From positions 1-64,000 of the forward strand of contig CYKH01000397.1 of NCBI GenBank assembly GCA_001460835.1: a stretch of 64,000 nt of DNA, read 5' to 3'. Below the pieces are notes generated by a model that worked only from the letters and a program-made list of their open reading frames with translations, was not told the origin of the DNA and did no database searches. Positions 35,825-45,553 of this stretch are shown here, in pieces (position 1 is the first letter of the stretch; each line of letters begins with the position of its first letter). Both the position numbers and the translations under genes were made by a program. This DNA comes from Bodo saltans. Taxonomy: Eukaryota > Euglenozoa > Kinetoplastea > Eubodonida > Bodonidae.

Positions 35825-38800
35825 ATGCCTCCGAAGAAAGCATCAGCAAGAGCAACAGCAAAACTCAACGCTGCAGACTCCGGTGCTGGCTCGTCGCGCC
35901 AAAGCACTTCTATTTCGAGGCACGTGGGAGGAGCATCAACAGTCCTACCTCCGTCAGAAGCATCTCATGTGAACCCGGTGAGTGCCTTCCTTGCGTCCTT
36001 GCAGCTGCAAGGGTACTCAGAAGCAATGGTGAGCCAGCACGGGTTTCGCACGTTAGAGGCTCTTGCGACACACATTCACGACGAGAAGGATCTCCTCGAA
36101 ATTGGAATTCTACCGTTGGCGCATCGACGAGTGATCATGGCAGCAATTCAGAAGAACCGAAGATCGTGGCTCGCGGTGGCAGCTGAGCGTCTCAACGCTC
36201 AGACTCGCAACATGTCAACAACAATTGACACAGCAGTGCAGCGCCTTTCCAACGCCCCTTCTCGTGGAACGGTGTGCCTTGATACGCGGCTGTCATTCGG
36301 GCAGCAGCTTGAGAGGTTTAAGTTGGGCAACCACTACCTTGGTCAAGGCTGCTCGATGCAACAACAAGTAGACGCGATGATCCATGCGGAACCTGATGTT
36401 GTCACAGAAGTGAATGAGGGACCTTTGCCAACCCGCGCAGGAGACCCCACAGTGCCAGGGACCATGATCATGCTGAGTGGGAATTCTGCAACTGCCTTCT
36501 CCCCATCTCAGCCCACCATCGCCGCGCACCATCTCGCAAATGACAGTCACCTCCCACAATCTCGCACAATCGTTGAATTCCTCAAGTCTCACCAACAGGA
36601 AGAAGAACAGGCGCAATGTGTGGATACCATCGCTGCTGTGGTGATGGAAGTCGAGGATGTTTACAGCAGCGCGATGGCGACAATGCTTGATGATGCACGG
36701 GCAGCAGCGGCAACCCTTACTCATTTTTTCCAGCAACGCTCGGCTGATGCCGAAACGAGACGGCAGGAATGCTTGCGGGAAGCTGCAGCGCTGGCGTCTG
36801 AAATTTGCGGCGGAATTGACACCAACATGATCCTCGATAAGGTTGCGGTTCGAGTTGCGAACCGCCAAGACAACGTTACTGACGATAGAAGCATACACAC
36901 TTTAGTTAGGGCTCCCGCATCTTCGCTTATCAGTGGCTGGACCTTTTCCGTGCGGCTCACGCCAACCTTTACCTCCACCACGCACGAAAGCACACCTGTT
37001 GCTGTTGTGGCCGCGCACGAGCCACTGCTCATGAATCCATCAAATGACATTTTACCGGTGCTACTGTCTCTACAAGCAAGTGAAAGAAACGACGAACATG
37101 TGGTCCCTCTCTCAGCGGCCAAGGCAACACATGACATCAACTCATCACCGAATGATCATAGCGGTGCGATAGACGTACCAGGAGGAGCGGTTGACGGCAC
37201 GCCCAAGCGCCCTGCTCGCATGTCAGCACGGCGATCCTCAGGCTCCGCTGTGCGTAGTATGCGGCACTCCATTCGCTGTGTGGAGCATTGGCTCAATGAT
37301 GACGCTGTCATATCCCAACCAACCCCATCGACTCTAGATGTCCCTGTGTTTGAAATGAGAGCAACCCGCTCAACTGCTGTATCCTCATCGTCCAGTGTAG
37401 GGTTCTCTCAAGCACGAGCCGCGGCGGTAGGCGTGCAGGACTTGCCGATAATCGACGCAGTCCCCGCCAAGTTTGAGGAAAAAGGTCAGACGGCAGCTGA
37501 CAATACCGACCCAGCACAGAGCCACAACCAAAGTGACGCCATCAACGACCACGTTGATCATGGATCTGTTGTCGACATGATCAACGATCATATTTCATGT
37601 TCACAGCACATTGCACCGCAACAACGCTTGCACGACGCTGCGGCTGCAGCCCCCATGAATCGATGGGCTCACGTCCCCCCGCAGGACATTGTCGATGTCG
37701 ATGAGGTGAGCTCTTGCTGCACTAGCGTCTCCGCAGCGCTGCCACCCCTCACCACTGTGGGCGGCGGCGGGTGTGACGAGGACGAAGATCATCACGCTAT
37801 GATGATGGTACCACCAACGCACCACACCAAAGTCTCATCGCATCGAGACGAGGCAATCGATGCGGACGAGGTGAGTAGTGGTGGATTCGACGATGACTTC
37901 AACGATGATGAGGTGCAAGCTGGGGAGGAGTACGATCGGTTTGGTGCGATGGAGATGGGTGAAGAGCACTTCTTTTGCGGGGATGAATTGTTTGGACGCA
38001 GTAGCAGCTCGACATCACAGCAGACGACAGCTAACCAGAGCGTCGCTGCAGCCATTGCGATATCAGAGGTTGGTGACGACACGATGCTCCTCTTCGAAGA
38101 TGAGGATGAAGCACATCCCCCGAAACTACCTCTTGGAGATGTGTCGCTGAATAGCAGCGGCCTTCCTCCTTTGGGGCCCCCTTCCTTGCGATCCAAAGCT
38201 GTGATGCTCGGCCCCACCACGTCGCATTACGCAGTCAGCGCACCACCAGCTTCTGGTTCACGAGTTGCCAGTGCGTTTAAGAACACTCACAGCTCCGCCA
38301 TGTTTCATCGTCGACATTCTCGTGCAGAAGTGGAGCTGCTTGAGCATTCCGATGTGGTGCGCCTATGCGCAGTAAGTGGTATTGCACTGCAACACGGTAA
38401 CAAACGCCCCCGTGATGAAAGTATCGCTAATGCTAAAGAACAACTGCGGCTGCTGCACACTCGCTCACTTTTTACTGACCGAGTTCAGCAGTTGTTTGCA
38501 TCCTCGCTGCCGTCATTCGAAGGTGACCAAGATCATCATCAGCGATCGTCCTCACGGGAAGCTTCGTTGGGTCGATTGCAGCAAGCTGAGAAACAGGCGC
38601 TCACGCAAGCCGAGCTTAATGATGTCAGGCGGCGTATTCGCGAAGTGGAAGCAACCGACGCGAAGAAATCACTTCTTTTAAGCCTTGCGCATCACTCGAT
38701 GGAGCAAACGTTGTGCCGGGCGCATCAATTATCGACACCACATGACAATGAGGATGAGGCAGCATCTTCGCGACTCAACCCCTTTACCCCGTACGAAGCC

Positions 38801-39007
38801 ATGCTTCTTGGTGAGGGGGTTGACCTGGATGTTGTCCAGAATGTTGTGCGCAAAGAATTTCCGGCAATGACGAAGTCGCGCGTGGAGGCGGCATTGAAGT
38901 TGAGTGGCGTGCCGATCAACATCGCAAAGGATTCACCGAAAGAACTCAATCGGCGCCGTTTCTTCACAAGAGGTTGGACAGGCAAACGTGGCGGGAGGCA
39001 AAAATAG
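35825..39007 (+). CDS. Large SAM-domain protein
   Basis: This encodes 1060 residues from ATG 35825; the codon before it is TTG, so the longer version is not used. A basic N-terminus (PPKKASARATAKLN) precedes a SAM domain at about residues 48-112: VSAFLASLQLQGYSEAMVSQ, then LEALATHIHDEKDLLEIGI and LAHRRVIMAAIQ, with the typical W/L-x-x-L...Y...F and DL-x-x-IGI-x-x-x-GHR pattern. Residues 250-330 form a helical coiled segment. The middle 500 residues are low-complexity with acidic clusters. The C-terminal 200 residues are helical, with QAEKQALTQAELNDVRRRIR and a final LSGVPINIAKDSPKELNRRR. SAM domains mediate oligomerisation. Function is unknown. Confidence 0.78.
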   Translation: MPPKKASARATAKLNAADSGAGSSRQSTSISRHVGGASTVLPPSEASHVNPVSAFLASLQLQGYSEAMVSQHGFRTLEALATHIHDEKDLLEIGILPLAHRRVIMAAIQKNRRSWLAVAAERLNAQTRNMSTTIDTAVQRLSNAPSRGTVCLDTRLSFGQQLERFKLGNHYLGQGCSMQQQVDAMIHAEPDVVTEVNEGPLPTRAGDPTVPGTMIMLSGNSATAFSPSQPTIAAHHLANDSHLPQSRTIVEFLKSHQQEEEQAQCVDTIAAVVMEVEDVYSSAMATMLDDARAAAATLTHFFQQRSADAETRRQECLREAAALASEICGGIDTNMILDKVAVRVANRQDNVTDDRSIHTLVRAPASSLISGWTFSVRLTPTFTSTTHESTPVAVVAAHEPLLMNPSNDILPVLLSLQASERNDEHVVPLSAAKATHDINSSPNDHSGAIDVPGGAVDGTPKRPARMSARRSSGSAVRSMRHSIRCVEHWLNDDAVISQPTPSTLDVPVFEMRATRSTAVSSSSSVGFSQARAAAVGVQDLPIIDAVPAKFEEKGQTAADNTDPAQSHNQSDAINDHVDHGSVVDMINDHISCSQHIAPQQRLHDAAAAAPMNRWAHVPPQDIVDVDEVSSCCTSVSAALPPLTTVGGGGCDEDEDHHAMMMVPPTHHTKVSSHRDEAIDADEVSSGGFDDDFNDDEVQAGEEYDRFGAMEMGEEHFFCGDELFGRSSSSTSQQTTANQSVAAAIAISEVGDDTMLLFEDEDEAHPPKLPLGDVSLNSSGLPPLGPPSLRSKAVMLGPTTSHYAVSAPPASGSRVASAFKNTHSSAMFHRRHSRAEVELLEHSDVVRLCAVSGIALQHGNKRPRDESIANAKEQLRLLHTRSLFTDRVQQLFASSLPSFEGDQDHHQRSSSREASLGRLQQAEKQALTQAELNDVRRRIREVEATDAKKSLLLSLAHHSMEQTLCRAHQLSTPHDNEDEAASSRLNPFTPYEAMLLGEGVDLDVVQNVVRKEFPAMTKSRVEAALKLSGVPINIAKDSPKELNRRRFFTRGWTGKRGGRQK

Positions 39008-39190
39008 ACGCACACCCAAACATAGTCACACATTTGCCAAAGTTTGCATTTACTATTCTTCGAATCGCCGAAATGAATTGCTTCTAGAATTCGATACCAT
39101 GAAAAAACAGCAAGCATTGAATTTGCTTTTTCGCGAAACAAAAAGTCGACCTCAAAGATCTGAAACATTGCACACAATTTCAACATTTGC

Positions 39191-40219
39191 ATGGAAGCCA
39201 CCATGAAACGACTCCTGCAGGTAGCCGGTGCCCGACGGTTGTCGCCAGCCTCCATTAACCTTGGTCGGAGCGATGACCCTCGATTGGGGACGATCTTCAC
39301 GGACGACTTCCCCTCTGCTCGCGTCGTGCTTCTTGGCTTCCCTCACGACGAGGGCTGCACTCGCAATGGAGGGCGACCCGGTGCCGCGTTAGGACCTCAA
39401 GCATTCCGTCGTTTTGTGACTGCCCTCGGTCCCATTCGTAACCCTGAGCACGAGATCGACCTTACAACGTCCCTTGGTGGTGGTGTTTACGATGCTGGCG
39501 ATGTCGTGGCTGCTGACTCCACGCTTGAAGGAGCCCATCGTGCTCTTGAGGAGGCTGTGACGCTAGTGCTCCAAGCAGGTAAAGTTCCGTTCATCATTGG
39601 AGGCGGGAATGATCAATCTGCGCCAAACGGGCGTGGTGCCTACGCGTACTTGGACTCGACCTCTCACTCAAGTCCGCTTGGCATCATTAACATTGATGCG
39701 CACCTGGACGTACGTCCTCTGCTCGGGGAGGATCACTCCATTCCTCACAGCGGTTCTCCATTTCGAGAGCTACTTCTCCATCAACGGGCGCTTCGTACCA
39801 ACGGAGGTGCCCATTTCGTGGAGTACGCCTGCCAAGGGCAGCAATGCAGCAAAGAGCATGCAGACTTTGTCAAGGAGCAGGGTGGGACGCTCATGTGGCT
39901 GACGAAAGACGTCCACCGAGTGTCAGAGAGCTTCCCACGAGCCATGGACATTGCCGGTGAGCATATTTTCGTATCCTTCGATATTGATGCCGTTCAAGGC
40001 TCAGATTGTCCTGGCGTGAGCTGCCCAGGCAACGTTGGGCTCTCCGCCCAGGATGCGATGGATATTTCTCGCATGGCAGGGAGGAATCCAAAGGTGCTGT
40101 TGATGGACGTGAGTGAGCTGAACCCTGCAGTTGAGGACTATCGATCACCCCGATTGGCGGTGATGATGTTTTATCATTTCCTCATTGGCCTTGCGGAGCG
40201 TGTGCAAACACGTCTTTGA
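39191..40219 (+). CDS. Arginase/formiminoglutamase-family ureohydrolase, one metal ligand changed
   Basis: This encodes 342 residues from ATG 39191. The ureohydrolase fold is evident: LLGFPHDEGCTRNGGRPGAA, VPFIIGGGNDQSAPNGRGAY, GIINIDAHLDVRPL, HIFVSFDIDAVQGSDCPGVS, and a final helix with SPRLAVMMFYHFL. Ligand motifs DAHxD and SxDxD are intact. The first motif is GGGND where most family members have GGGHD/E, so the His that binds the first Mn is Asn. I recall a comparable substitution in a kinetoplastid formiminoglutamase, but cannot check. The substrate could be N-formimino-glutamate, agmatine or arginine. The N-terminus (MKRLLQVAGARRLSPAS) could act as a weak mitochondrial signal. Family certain, substrate open. 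Confidence 0.9.
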   Translation: MEATMKRLLQVAGARRLSPASINLGRSDDPRLGTIFTDDFPSARVVLLGFPHDEGCTRNGGRPGAALGPQAFRRFVTALGPIRNPEHEIDLTTSLGGGVYDAGDVVAADSTLEGAHRALEEAVTLVLQAGKVPFIIGGGNDQSAPNGRGAYAYLDSTSHSSPLGIINIDAHLDVRPLLGEDHSIPHSGSPFRELLLHQRALRTNGGAHFVEYACQGQQCSKEHADFVKEQGGTLMWLTKDVHRVSESFPRAMDIAGEHIFVSFDIDAVQGSDCPGVSCPGNVGLSAQDAMDISRMAGRNPKVLLMDVSELNPAVEDYRSPRLAVMMFYHFLIGLAERVQTRL

Positions 40220-40411
40220 AGTGAAAGAAACACAATGGATTCTCCTCAAGACCTGTGACTCTGTTGGTTGCTGTTCTTCCACATTGGATTCGTGTCATTG
40301 TTGTGTCATCGTTCAAAAAAGTATCAAAGAGAGAGGTTGATTGCGCGGTTGTTTTTATATCAAAAAGGGACTTTTAGGTAAAACTGCACTAGCTAACGAG
40401 ATTCTCGAACT

Positions 40412-42691
40412 ATGTACTCAACGTATCCACCCCCACATGCTGGCGACGTGTTGGTGCCTCTGCCTCCCCAGCAGAAGAACGTGCACCCCTCCCGTCGCCA
40501 CCCTGCGGCGCTGCGAGACAATTTAGTCGCTGCTCACCGAAACGATGTGGCAAACGCCTCTGCTGCTGATCATCACTGCGCTACGAAAATATCGGCGACG
40601 TGGCGTGGCTACATCACGCGAAAGCGTCTTGCCACCCGGCACATCACCCGCTCTTACCAATACTTAAAGGCAGTGAAGATTCAATGCTTCGTTCGATGCG
40701 CCTTTGCCCGGCGTGCGGCGGGTTACTTGCGAGAGCAACGCGAGGAAATTTGCCGTGCGCGCAACGACGCTCTTATCGCCCAACGTGTCAACGAACTCAA
40801 AGGTGCCGTGAAGTGGCAGGCGGCACTATTTGAAGCATCTGCACTTAAGATTCAAACCATCTTTCGCTGGAAGTACGCCAAACGCCGGAAGTCTATCGTT
40901 GTGACCAACACCGGAGAGTTAAAAATCATCGAAGAAGACGTGACCCCAGTGTTGCCGAAACGGCAATACATGCCGCAGTACTGGCGCAGACGCAGCACAG
41001 TCGTGCTCCGTTCAGCCCAACAGAAGGCCCTCGAGATTACGGAGAACCCCTCCCCACGGAATCGAGGTCCATTGAATGGATCTACCGAGGAGAACACACC
41101 CATTGAGAAGATGATGCTCTCTCCTGCTCCTCCCCGCAGCGTCCCACCGCAGCAGCAGCAGCAGCAGCGAGAGTTTGCGTCAGCTGGAGATCGTGCGTTG
41201 CCGTGTTTGGTCGGTAGCCCTGCGAGCCTTCCCACTGGTGCCATGAGCACCCAACAATTGGTGCTGTATGATAACCCGCAAGCAACTGGTCGAGAAGTTG
41301 CTATCCTAAGCCCCCAGCCCCCCGCACACAAACGATTTGGTGGCCCTCCCACCCAGGCAACAGTGGAGGCAATCAATGAGCGCAATCGCCGACGGGATCA
41401 GGAACTTTCTGAGTTGATTGAGTCAGAGCAGCAACAGCTCCGTATTCGCGATCGTATTGACGGCATCGTGCAAGCAGACTTGGACCACTGCGCTGCCGTA
41501 CTCCAACGCCGCTTCCGTGTCGCTGCGGCGAAACAGAACCTGCACAGTCGCCAATGCCTCTCAGAGTACTTGAACCGTTACGCCATTATCATACAATGTG
41601 CATTCAGGAGTTTTATTTCCCGCTTGCATGCATCCCAACACCGCCGTGACATCAGCACAGATATCTACATGGCGTCACAAAAGTATGGCATGACGCAAGT
41701 GGAGCGTCTCAAGCAGGAGTTTGTATGGAATGCAAGCATCATGACCAAAGCTGCAAGAACGATTCAAACTGGTTTCCGTCGATTCCGTTACCTTTCTCAG
41801 TATGACGCCGATAGTGGTGTTGCGTACGAGGATTACATTCGCAAAGGGCCCCCTGCACTACCGCTTGGTCTGATGAAAGACGTCCCTGAACATCGTACTT
41901 CGACTCAAAGCACAAGTCACAGCGATGATGTCGCCGTACAAAAGTACGTATTCCGGCGTCACAAAGGGCCTGCAGCGCGGAAGGCTCTCGCTGAGGAGAA
42001 GGCTCGTGCCGCAGCTGCTGCGACCCAGGTGGCAAGCGCTGCTAGCAACAACGACGAAACGGACGCTCCAACCACCCCAGCGGCGGAGGAACAGAGTTCG
42101 TCTTACGCTCCTGTCACGTCACCACCGATGGCAGTTCTTCCTGATGATGCCGAGGCTCGGTACCCTGATGTCCTCGACGATGAACAACCGGTGAGCCAGG
42201 AGCCGGTCGATCCGCAGACAGAGGCAGCGACACGCATTCAAAGCTGTTTCCGCCAACATTCTGCTCGCGCCAACGTTGCTGCTCGAAAAGAGCAACGCGA
42301 TGCGGCATTCGAAAAGCTTCTTGCGGAAGAAGCCGCTAAGAATCTTATCAACAATTCGCAGCGTCGCGCATCTGGAGAAACGGGCGATACGCCTGAAGAA
42401 GTCCCTGTTACCGGAGCTGCACCACCGAGTGCAGCACTTGCCGCAGACTCGTCGACGACGCCTGCCAACAGCTCAGACGCCGTTGTCGACGCTTATGCTG
42501 TCCCGGATAGTGATCATGCAGCTGCTCAGCCAGACTCAAATGACGCTGACACTACTGCGCCTACCAATGCCCCTGCAGAGCCCCATGACGACGTTGTGGT
42601 GGCATCAGAGGTTGCAGCCGACTTGCCTCCCACAAAGGATGACGTTGCTCCTGTAGCAGAGCATTCTCCGCAGGCAGAGACAGATCAATGA
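40412..42691 (+). CDS. Multi-IQ-motif protein, calmodulin/centrin-binding type
   Basis: This encodes 759 residues from ATG 40412. At least seven IQ-like motifs are visible: ATKISATWRGYITRKR, AVKIQCFVRCAFARRAA, ALKIQTIFRWKYAKRRK, HCAAVLQRRFRVAAAKQ, AIIIQCAFRSFISRLHA, AARTIQTGFRRFRYLSQ and AATRIQSCFRQHSARAN. The first three are clustered at residues 50-165, the next three at about 350-455, and the last near 610. Between them lie disordered Pro/Gln/Ala/Ser stretches including a CAG-encoded Gln tract at about 41148-41168. The C-terminal 130 residues are acidic and Ala/Pro-rich. IQ proteins recruit calmodulin or EF-hand light chains, often at the cytoskeleton or flagellum. No motor or GAP domain is present, so it is probably a scaffold. 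Confidence 0.85.
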   Translation: MYSTYPPPHAGDVLVPLPPQQKNVHPSRRHPAALRDNLVAAHRNDVANASAADHHCATKISATWRGYITRKRLATRHITRSYQYLKAVKIQCFVRCAFARRAAGYLREQREEICRARNDALIAQRVNELKGAVKWQAALFEASALKIQTIFRWKYAKRRKSIVVTNTGELKIIEEDVTPVLPKRQYMPQYWRRRSTVVLRSAQQKALEITENPSPRNRGPLNGSTEENTPIEKMMLSPAPPRSVPPQQQQQQREFASAGDRALPCLVGSPASLPTGAMSTQQLVLYDNPQATGREVAILSPQPPAHKRFGGPPTQATVEAINERNRRRDQELSELIESEQQQLRIRDRIDGIVQADLDHCAAVLQRRFRVAAAKQNLHSRQCLSEYLNRYAIIIQCAFRSFISRLHASQHRRDISTDIYMASQKYGMTQVERLKQEFVWNASIMTKAARTIQTGFRRFRYLSQYDADSGVAYEDYIRKGPPALPLGLMKDVPEHRTSTQSTSHSDDVAVQKYVFRRHKGPAARKALAEEKARAAAAATQVASAASNNDETDAPTTPAAEEQSSSYAPVTSPPMAVLPDDAEARYPDVLDDEQPVSQEPVDPQTEAATRIQSCFRQHSARANVAARKEQRDAAFEKLLAEEAAKNLINNSQRRASGETGDTPEEVPVTGAAPPSAALAADSSTTPANSSDAVVDAYAVPDSDHAAAQPDSNDADTTAPTNAPAEPHDDVVVASEVAADLPPTKDDVAPVAEHSPQAETDQ

Positions 42692-42961
42692 TGTTGACAT
42701 TATTGGAGCGCGTGATACAGCGATTGCAATTGCAGAGAAAACAAGAGAAAGAAAAAGTCCCCTAGTATCCATCGTAGCGATCGACGAGATCTCAGCGGGA
42801 TCTGGTGGGGTGTTTTGATGTATCGCAAATTTTGAAACTGTCATTAGTTTTTCTCCACCCTCATTTGTGTATGTGACACTAAACGTCGTTCCACATGCAC
42901 TTTCAACCCCTTGTCTTTTTTATGCAAGTAGTATCACATCGCCGAAAACCGAAAAAAAAAA

Positions 42962-45316
42962 ATGAATAGCGTCGAGCAGGCGAGGGCAAAGAAGAAAGCT
43001 GCAGGGCTTGCGTTTGGGGCGCCTGCAGTGGTTTCCACGAGCGCAAACAGCAACCCTGTGAGTGCAACAGGGAGTGGTTCATTTTCTCAGCAGTCGCGCA
43101 CGAAGCCGATCCCCTCCCCGCCTCCACCACCCGCCCAACGTGGTGTGACGCCTCCCGGTGAGGAGGGAGGCGGCAGTGGTAGCTTCCTACAAAGGCAGCA
43201 CTCATCGTTTGGCAGGAAAGCCTTGCCGTCGATTCCCCAAGGGGCCATCCATCAATCTCCCAAAACGAGAAAAGTACTTGAAGGCAGTAGTCACATGTCC
43301 AGAGGAGGTAGCAGCAGCAGAGGCGGTGGCGTGGGTGATGACGATGATGATGACGTGGACTCTATCTTACGCCGAATCGACAGAGATAACGCGAACAGCA
43401 GCAATGGCACGGGAACACCCACCGACCCAATGGACGTCCTTGACGCGGACGAAGGCGGTGGCGTGGGTGATGACGATGATGATGACGTGGACGCCATCTT
43501 ACGCCGAATCGACAGAGACAACGCAAACAGCAGCAATGGCACAGGAACACCCACCGACCCAATGGACGTCCTTGACGCGGACGACTACGAAGCGGCAACA
43601 CAGGCGTTTGGTCGCCGCATCACTCCAGAATACCTCCGCAATCACACGGGAGTAGAGGACTTGCACTTGGTGACCAGTGCAGAGATAGTGGTCGACTCCC
43701 GCGTGACGACTGCCATTGACACCATTGGTGAGTTCATGCCGCGACTTGTGGAATTGCGGCTAAGCCATTCACGGATTCCTATTTTCCGTGATCTTGGAAC
43801 AAAGTTTGGAGAACTGCAAGTTCTGTATCTCAACAACGCTCACCTACAAGAATTGCGCGGCATCTCAGTGTGTCGAAAGCTCCGAGAGCTGTACTTGGCG
43901 TTTAATTTGCTGGAGCAAATCTCAGATTTGGGTGCGTTGAGCGAGCTTGAAGTTCTAGATCTCGAAGCCAACCGCATTCAGTCGATTTCCGAAATTGGGT
44001 TTATGTCGTACCAAACGTCCCTCAAATCTCTGTGCATAGAAGGAAACCCAGTTTGCTCGTCCTGGGACCGCGAGGTGCGTGAGGACGATGCTGCACTCAG
44101 CGACGTCCGCCAAGAAGATATGAACTTTCGCCAGTACATTGCTGCACGGTTTCCTCACTTGGAGCGAATAGACGATGTTCCAGTGAAGCAGCAACATCAG
44201 TCCCAATACAGCAACAGCTCATCGTCAGTTTCGGCATCAGCACGGCGGGGCATGTACGCAGACCCCATGACATCAGACCTTATGAAAGAACTGGAGCTTG
44301 TGCAGTCAAGCGTGCGACAAAACGTGCACATGAATGGCGGGCTTGAGGGCGCTATTGAGGGGCAGAATAGAAGTTTGTACTCTCGCCAATCTACAAGCTG
44401 TAGCGGCGCGCGACGCCGAACTCCTGCTTCCCAATCAACGCCACGTTCCACTGCCGCGGCGAAGATGGACGTGCTCAACCGATCTCATGTGAACAGCGCA
44501 CCAACTGAGACCTCCATGTCAAGCCCACACAAACAACAATCAGCTACGTTTTTGGCGCCTGCTGCTGCTGCAGTTGCTGCTGTGAACCCATTGGATCGCC
44601 GGAGTAACCTGTCTGGTGCAGCAACCACCACCAACTCAGGTAATGCGTCACTGCTGACAAGCGGAGCTGCCATTTCTGGAAGCTTGGCGAAGAGTCTTCG
44701 GCGTCGCCTTCCCACGTTGCCGATACCAGCGGGTTCCACTTCCGCCTCGAAATCCGCAGTCCCGCTCATCTCCGATGAGGCGTTGGCAAGATTACGAAAT
44801 GGTGGTGGTGGTGATGCGGTGGGCGATGGGGCTCCTAGTTCCCCCCGCACCTTGCGAGAACACGAACTTGTGGAGCACATCAATCGCATGAAGGCGTGTC
44901 GAATTGCTGGAGAAGCGGAAAAGGAAGCCGAGGCAATGGCATCCGTTCATAAGCTTCTTGATGAGCTAGGCCTCGAGATGGACTTCGAATGCGCCATGGG
45001 AGACGATGATGACGGCCTCGAACAACTCAGAAAAGGGGAGCTGGAGCGATTGTTGCTAGAAGAGCGACCGAAATTTCTAGAAGCCTATCGTGATCAAATC
45101 CAGACATCGCGTGAACGTGGAGATTCAAGTGACGACGATACCACCGAAAACAAATTCGGAAACAACAAGCTGACAGATGAGGAGCTCATTCGGGAAGTTG
45201 CTAGGCTGAAGCAGCGAACGCTCAGGGATATGGCCACAGGGCTTATGGAAGATCCTCAGAAATTCGAATCGCTGCAAATGGACGATTTGGGCGGGGACGA
45301 GGAGGGTGTGCTGTAG
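42962..45316 (+). CDS. LRRC56: LRRC56-like leucine-rich repeat protein (ODA8 family)
   Basis: This encodes 784 residues from ATG 42962. After a disordered N-terminus with a doubled 44-residue acidic unit (residues about 121-208), an LRR block spans about residues 220-390: RLVELRLSHSRIPIFRDLG, LQVLYLNNAHLQEL, KLRELYLAFNLLEQISDLG, ELEVLDLEANRIQSI and SLCIEGNPVC, closed by FRQYIAARFPHLERIDDVP. The wording follows LRRC56, needed for transport and docking of outer dynein arms (Chlamydomonas ODA8; studied in Trypanosoma brucei). The C-terminal 400 residues are disordered, then helical and acidic (ELVEHINRMKACRIAGEAEK). Expected site: cytoplasm and distal flagellum during assembly. Confidence 0.87.
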   Translation: MNSVEQARAKKKAAGLAFGAPAVVSTSANSNPVSATGSGSFSQQSRTKPIPSPPPPPAQRGVTPPGEEGGGSGSFLQRQHSSFGRKALPSIPQGAIHQSPKTRKVLEGSSHMSRGGSSSRGGGVGDDDDDDVDSILRRIDRDNANSSNGTGTPTDPMDVLDADEGGGVGDDDDDDVDAILRRIDRDNANSSNGTGTPTDPMDVLDADDYEAATQAFGRRITPEYLRNHTGVEDLHLVTSAEIVVDSRVTTAIDTIGEFMPRLVELRLSHSRIPIFRDLGTKFGELQVLYLNNAHLQELRGISVCRKLRELYLAFNLLEQISDLGALSELEVLDLEANRIQSISEIGFMSYQTSLKSLCIEGNPVCSSWDREVREDDAALSDVRQEDMNFRQYIAARFPHLERIDDVPVKQQHQSQYSNSSSSVSASARRGMYADPMTSDLMKELELVQSSVRQNVHMNGGLEGAIEGQNRSLYSRQSTSCSGARRRTPASQSTPRSTAAAKMDVLNRSHVNSAPTETSMSSPHKQQSATFLAPAAAAVAAVNPLDRRSNLSGAATTTNSGNASLLTSGAAISGSLAKSLRRRLPTLPIPAGSTSASKSAVPLISDEALARLRNGGGGDAVGDGAPSSPRTLREHELVEHINRMKACRIAGEAEKEAEAMASVHKLLDELGLEMDFECAMGDDDDGLEQLRKGELERLLLEERPKFLEAYRDQIQTSRERGDSSDDDTTENKFGNNKLTDEELIREVARLKQRTLRDMATGLMEDPQKFESLQMDDLGGDEEGVL
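43322..43585. repeat. 132-bp in-frame tandem repeat (2 copies of 44 codons)
   Basis: Copies 43322-43453 and 43454-43585 differ at only a few positions. Each encodes a Gly/Asp-rich acidic run, an SILRRIDRDNANSS or AILRRIDRDNANSS helix, and a PTDPMDVLDAD end. The length is a multiple of three, so it is tolerated in the LRRC56 protein. Confidence 0.93.
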
Positions 45317-45553
45317 ACTTCAGCGACTCTGACTCACAATTATTACAGTAGACGATTGTGCAAAAAATGGAAAACGATGCTGAGAAAACGTGTCAACTGC
45401 TCTTTGCGCTATTCTTTTTCTTACTTTGACATCAGGAGGTCAATGATCAATCGACGTTTAGTTTCATTTTTTATTGCGACATTACTTATTCTTGGAGCTC
45501 GCTGGATATTTCTTTACAATCCTCTTTTTCAACAGTTCGAGGTTGACCGAATT

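Noticed and set aside
43291-43601. Minus-strand frames opposite the LRRC56 repeats
   Set aside because: Pure antisense of the doubled 132-bp unit, giving repeated Ser or His/Arg runs.
45356-45553. N-terminal extension with a hydrophobic segment on methionine aminopeptidase 1
   Set aside because: It begins with TTG, contains a pyrimidine-rich stretch typical of leaders, and MetAP1 families start right at the zinc finger, where ATG 45554 lies.
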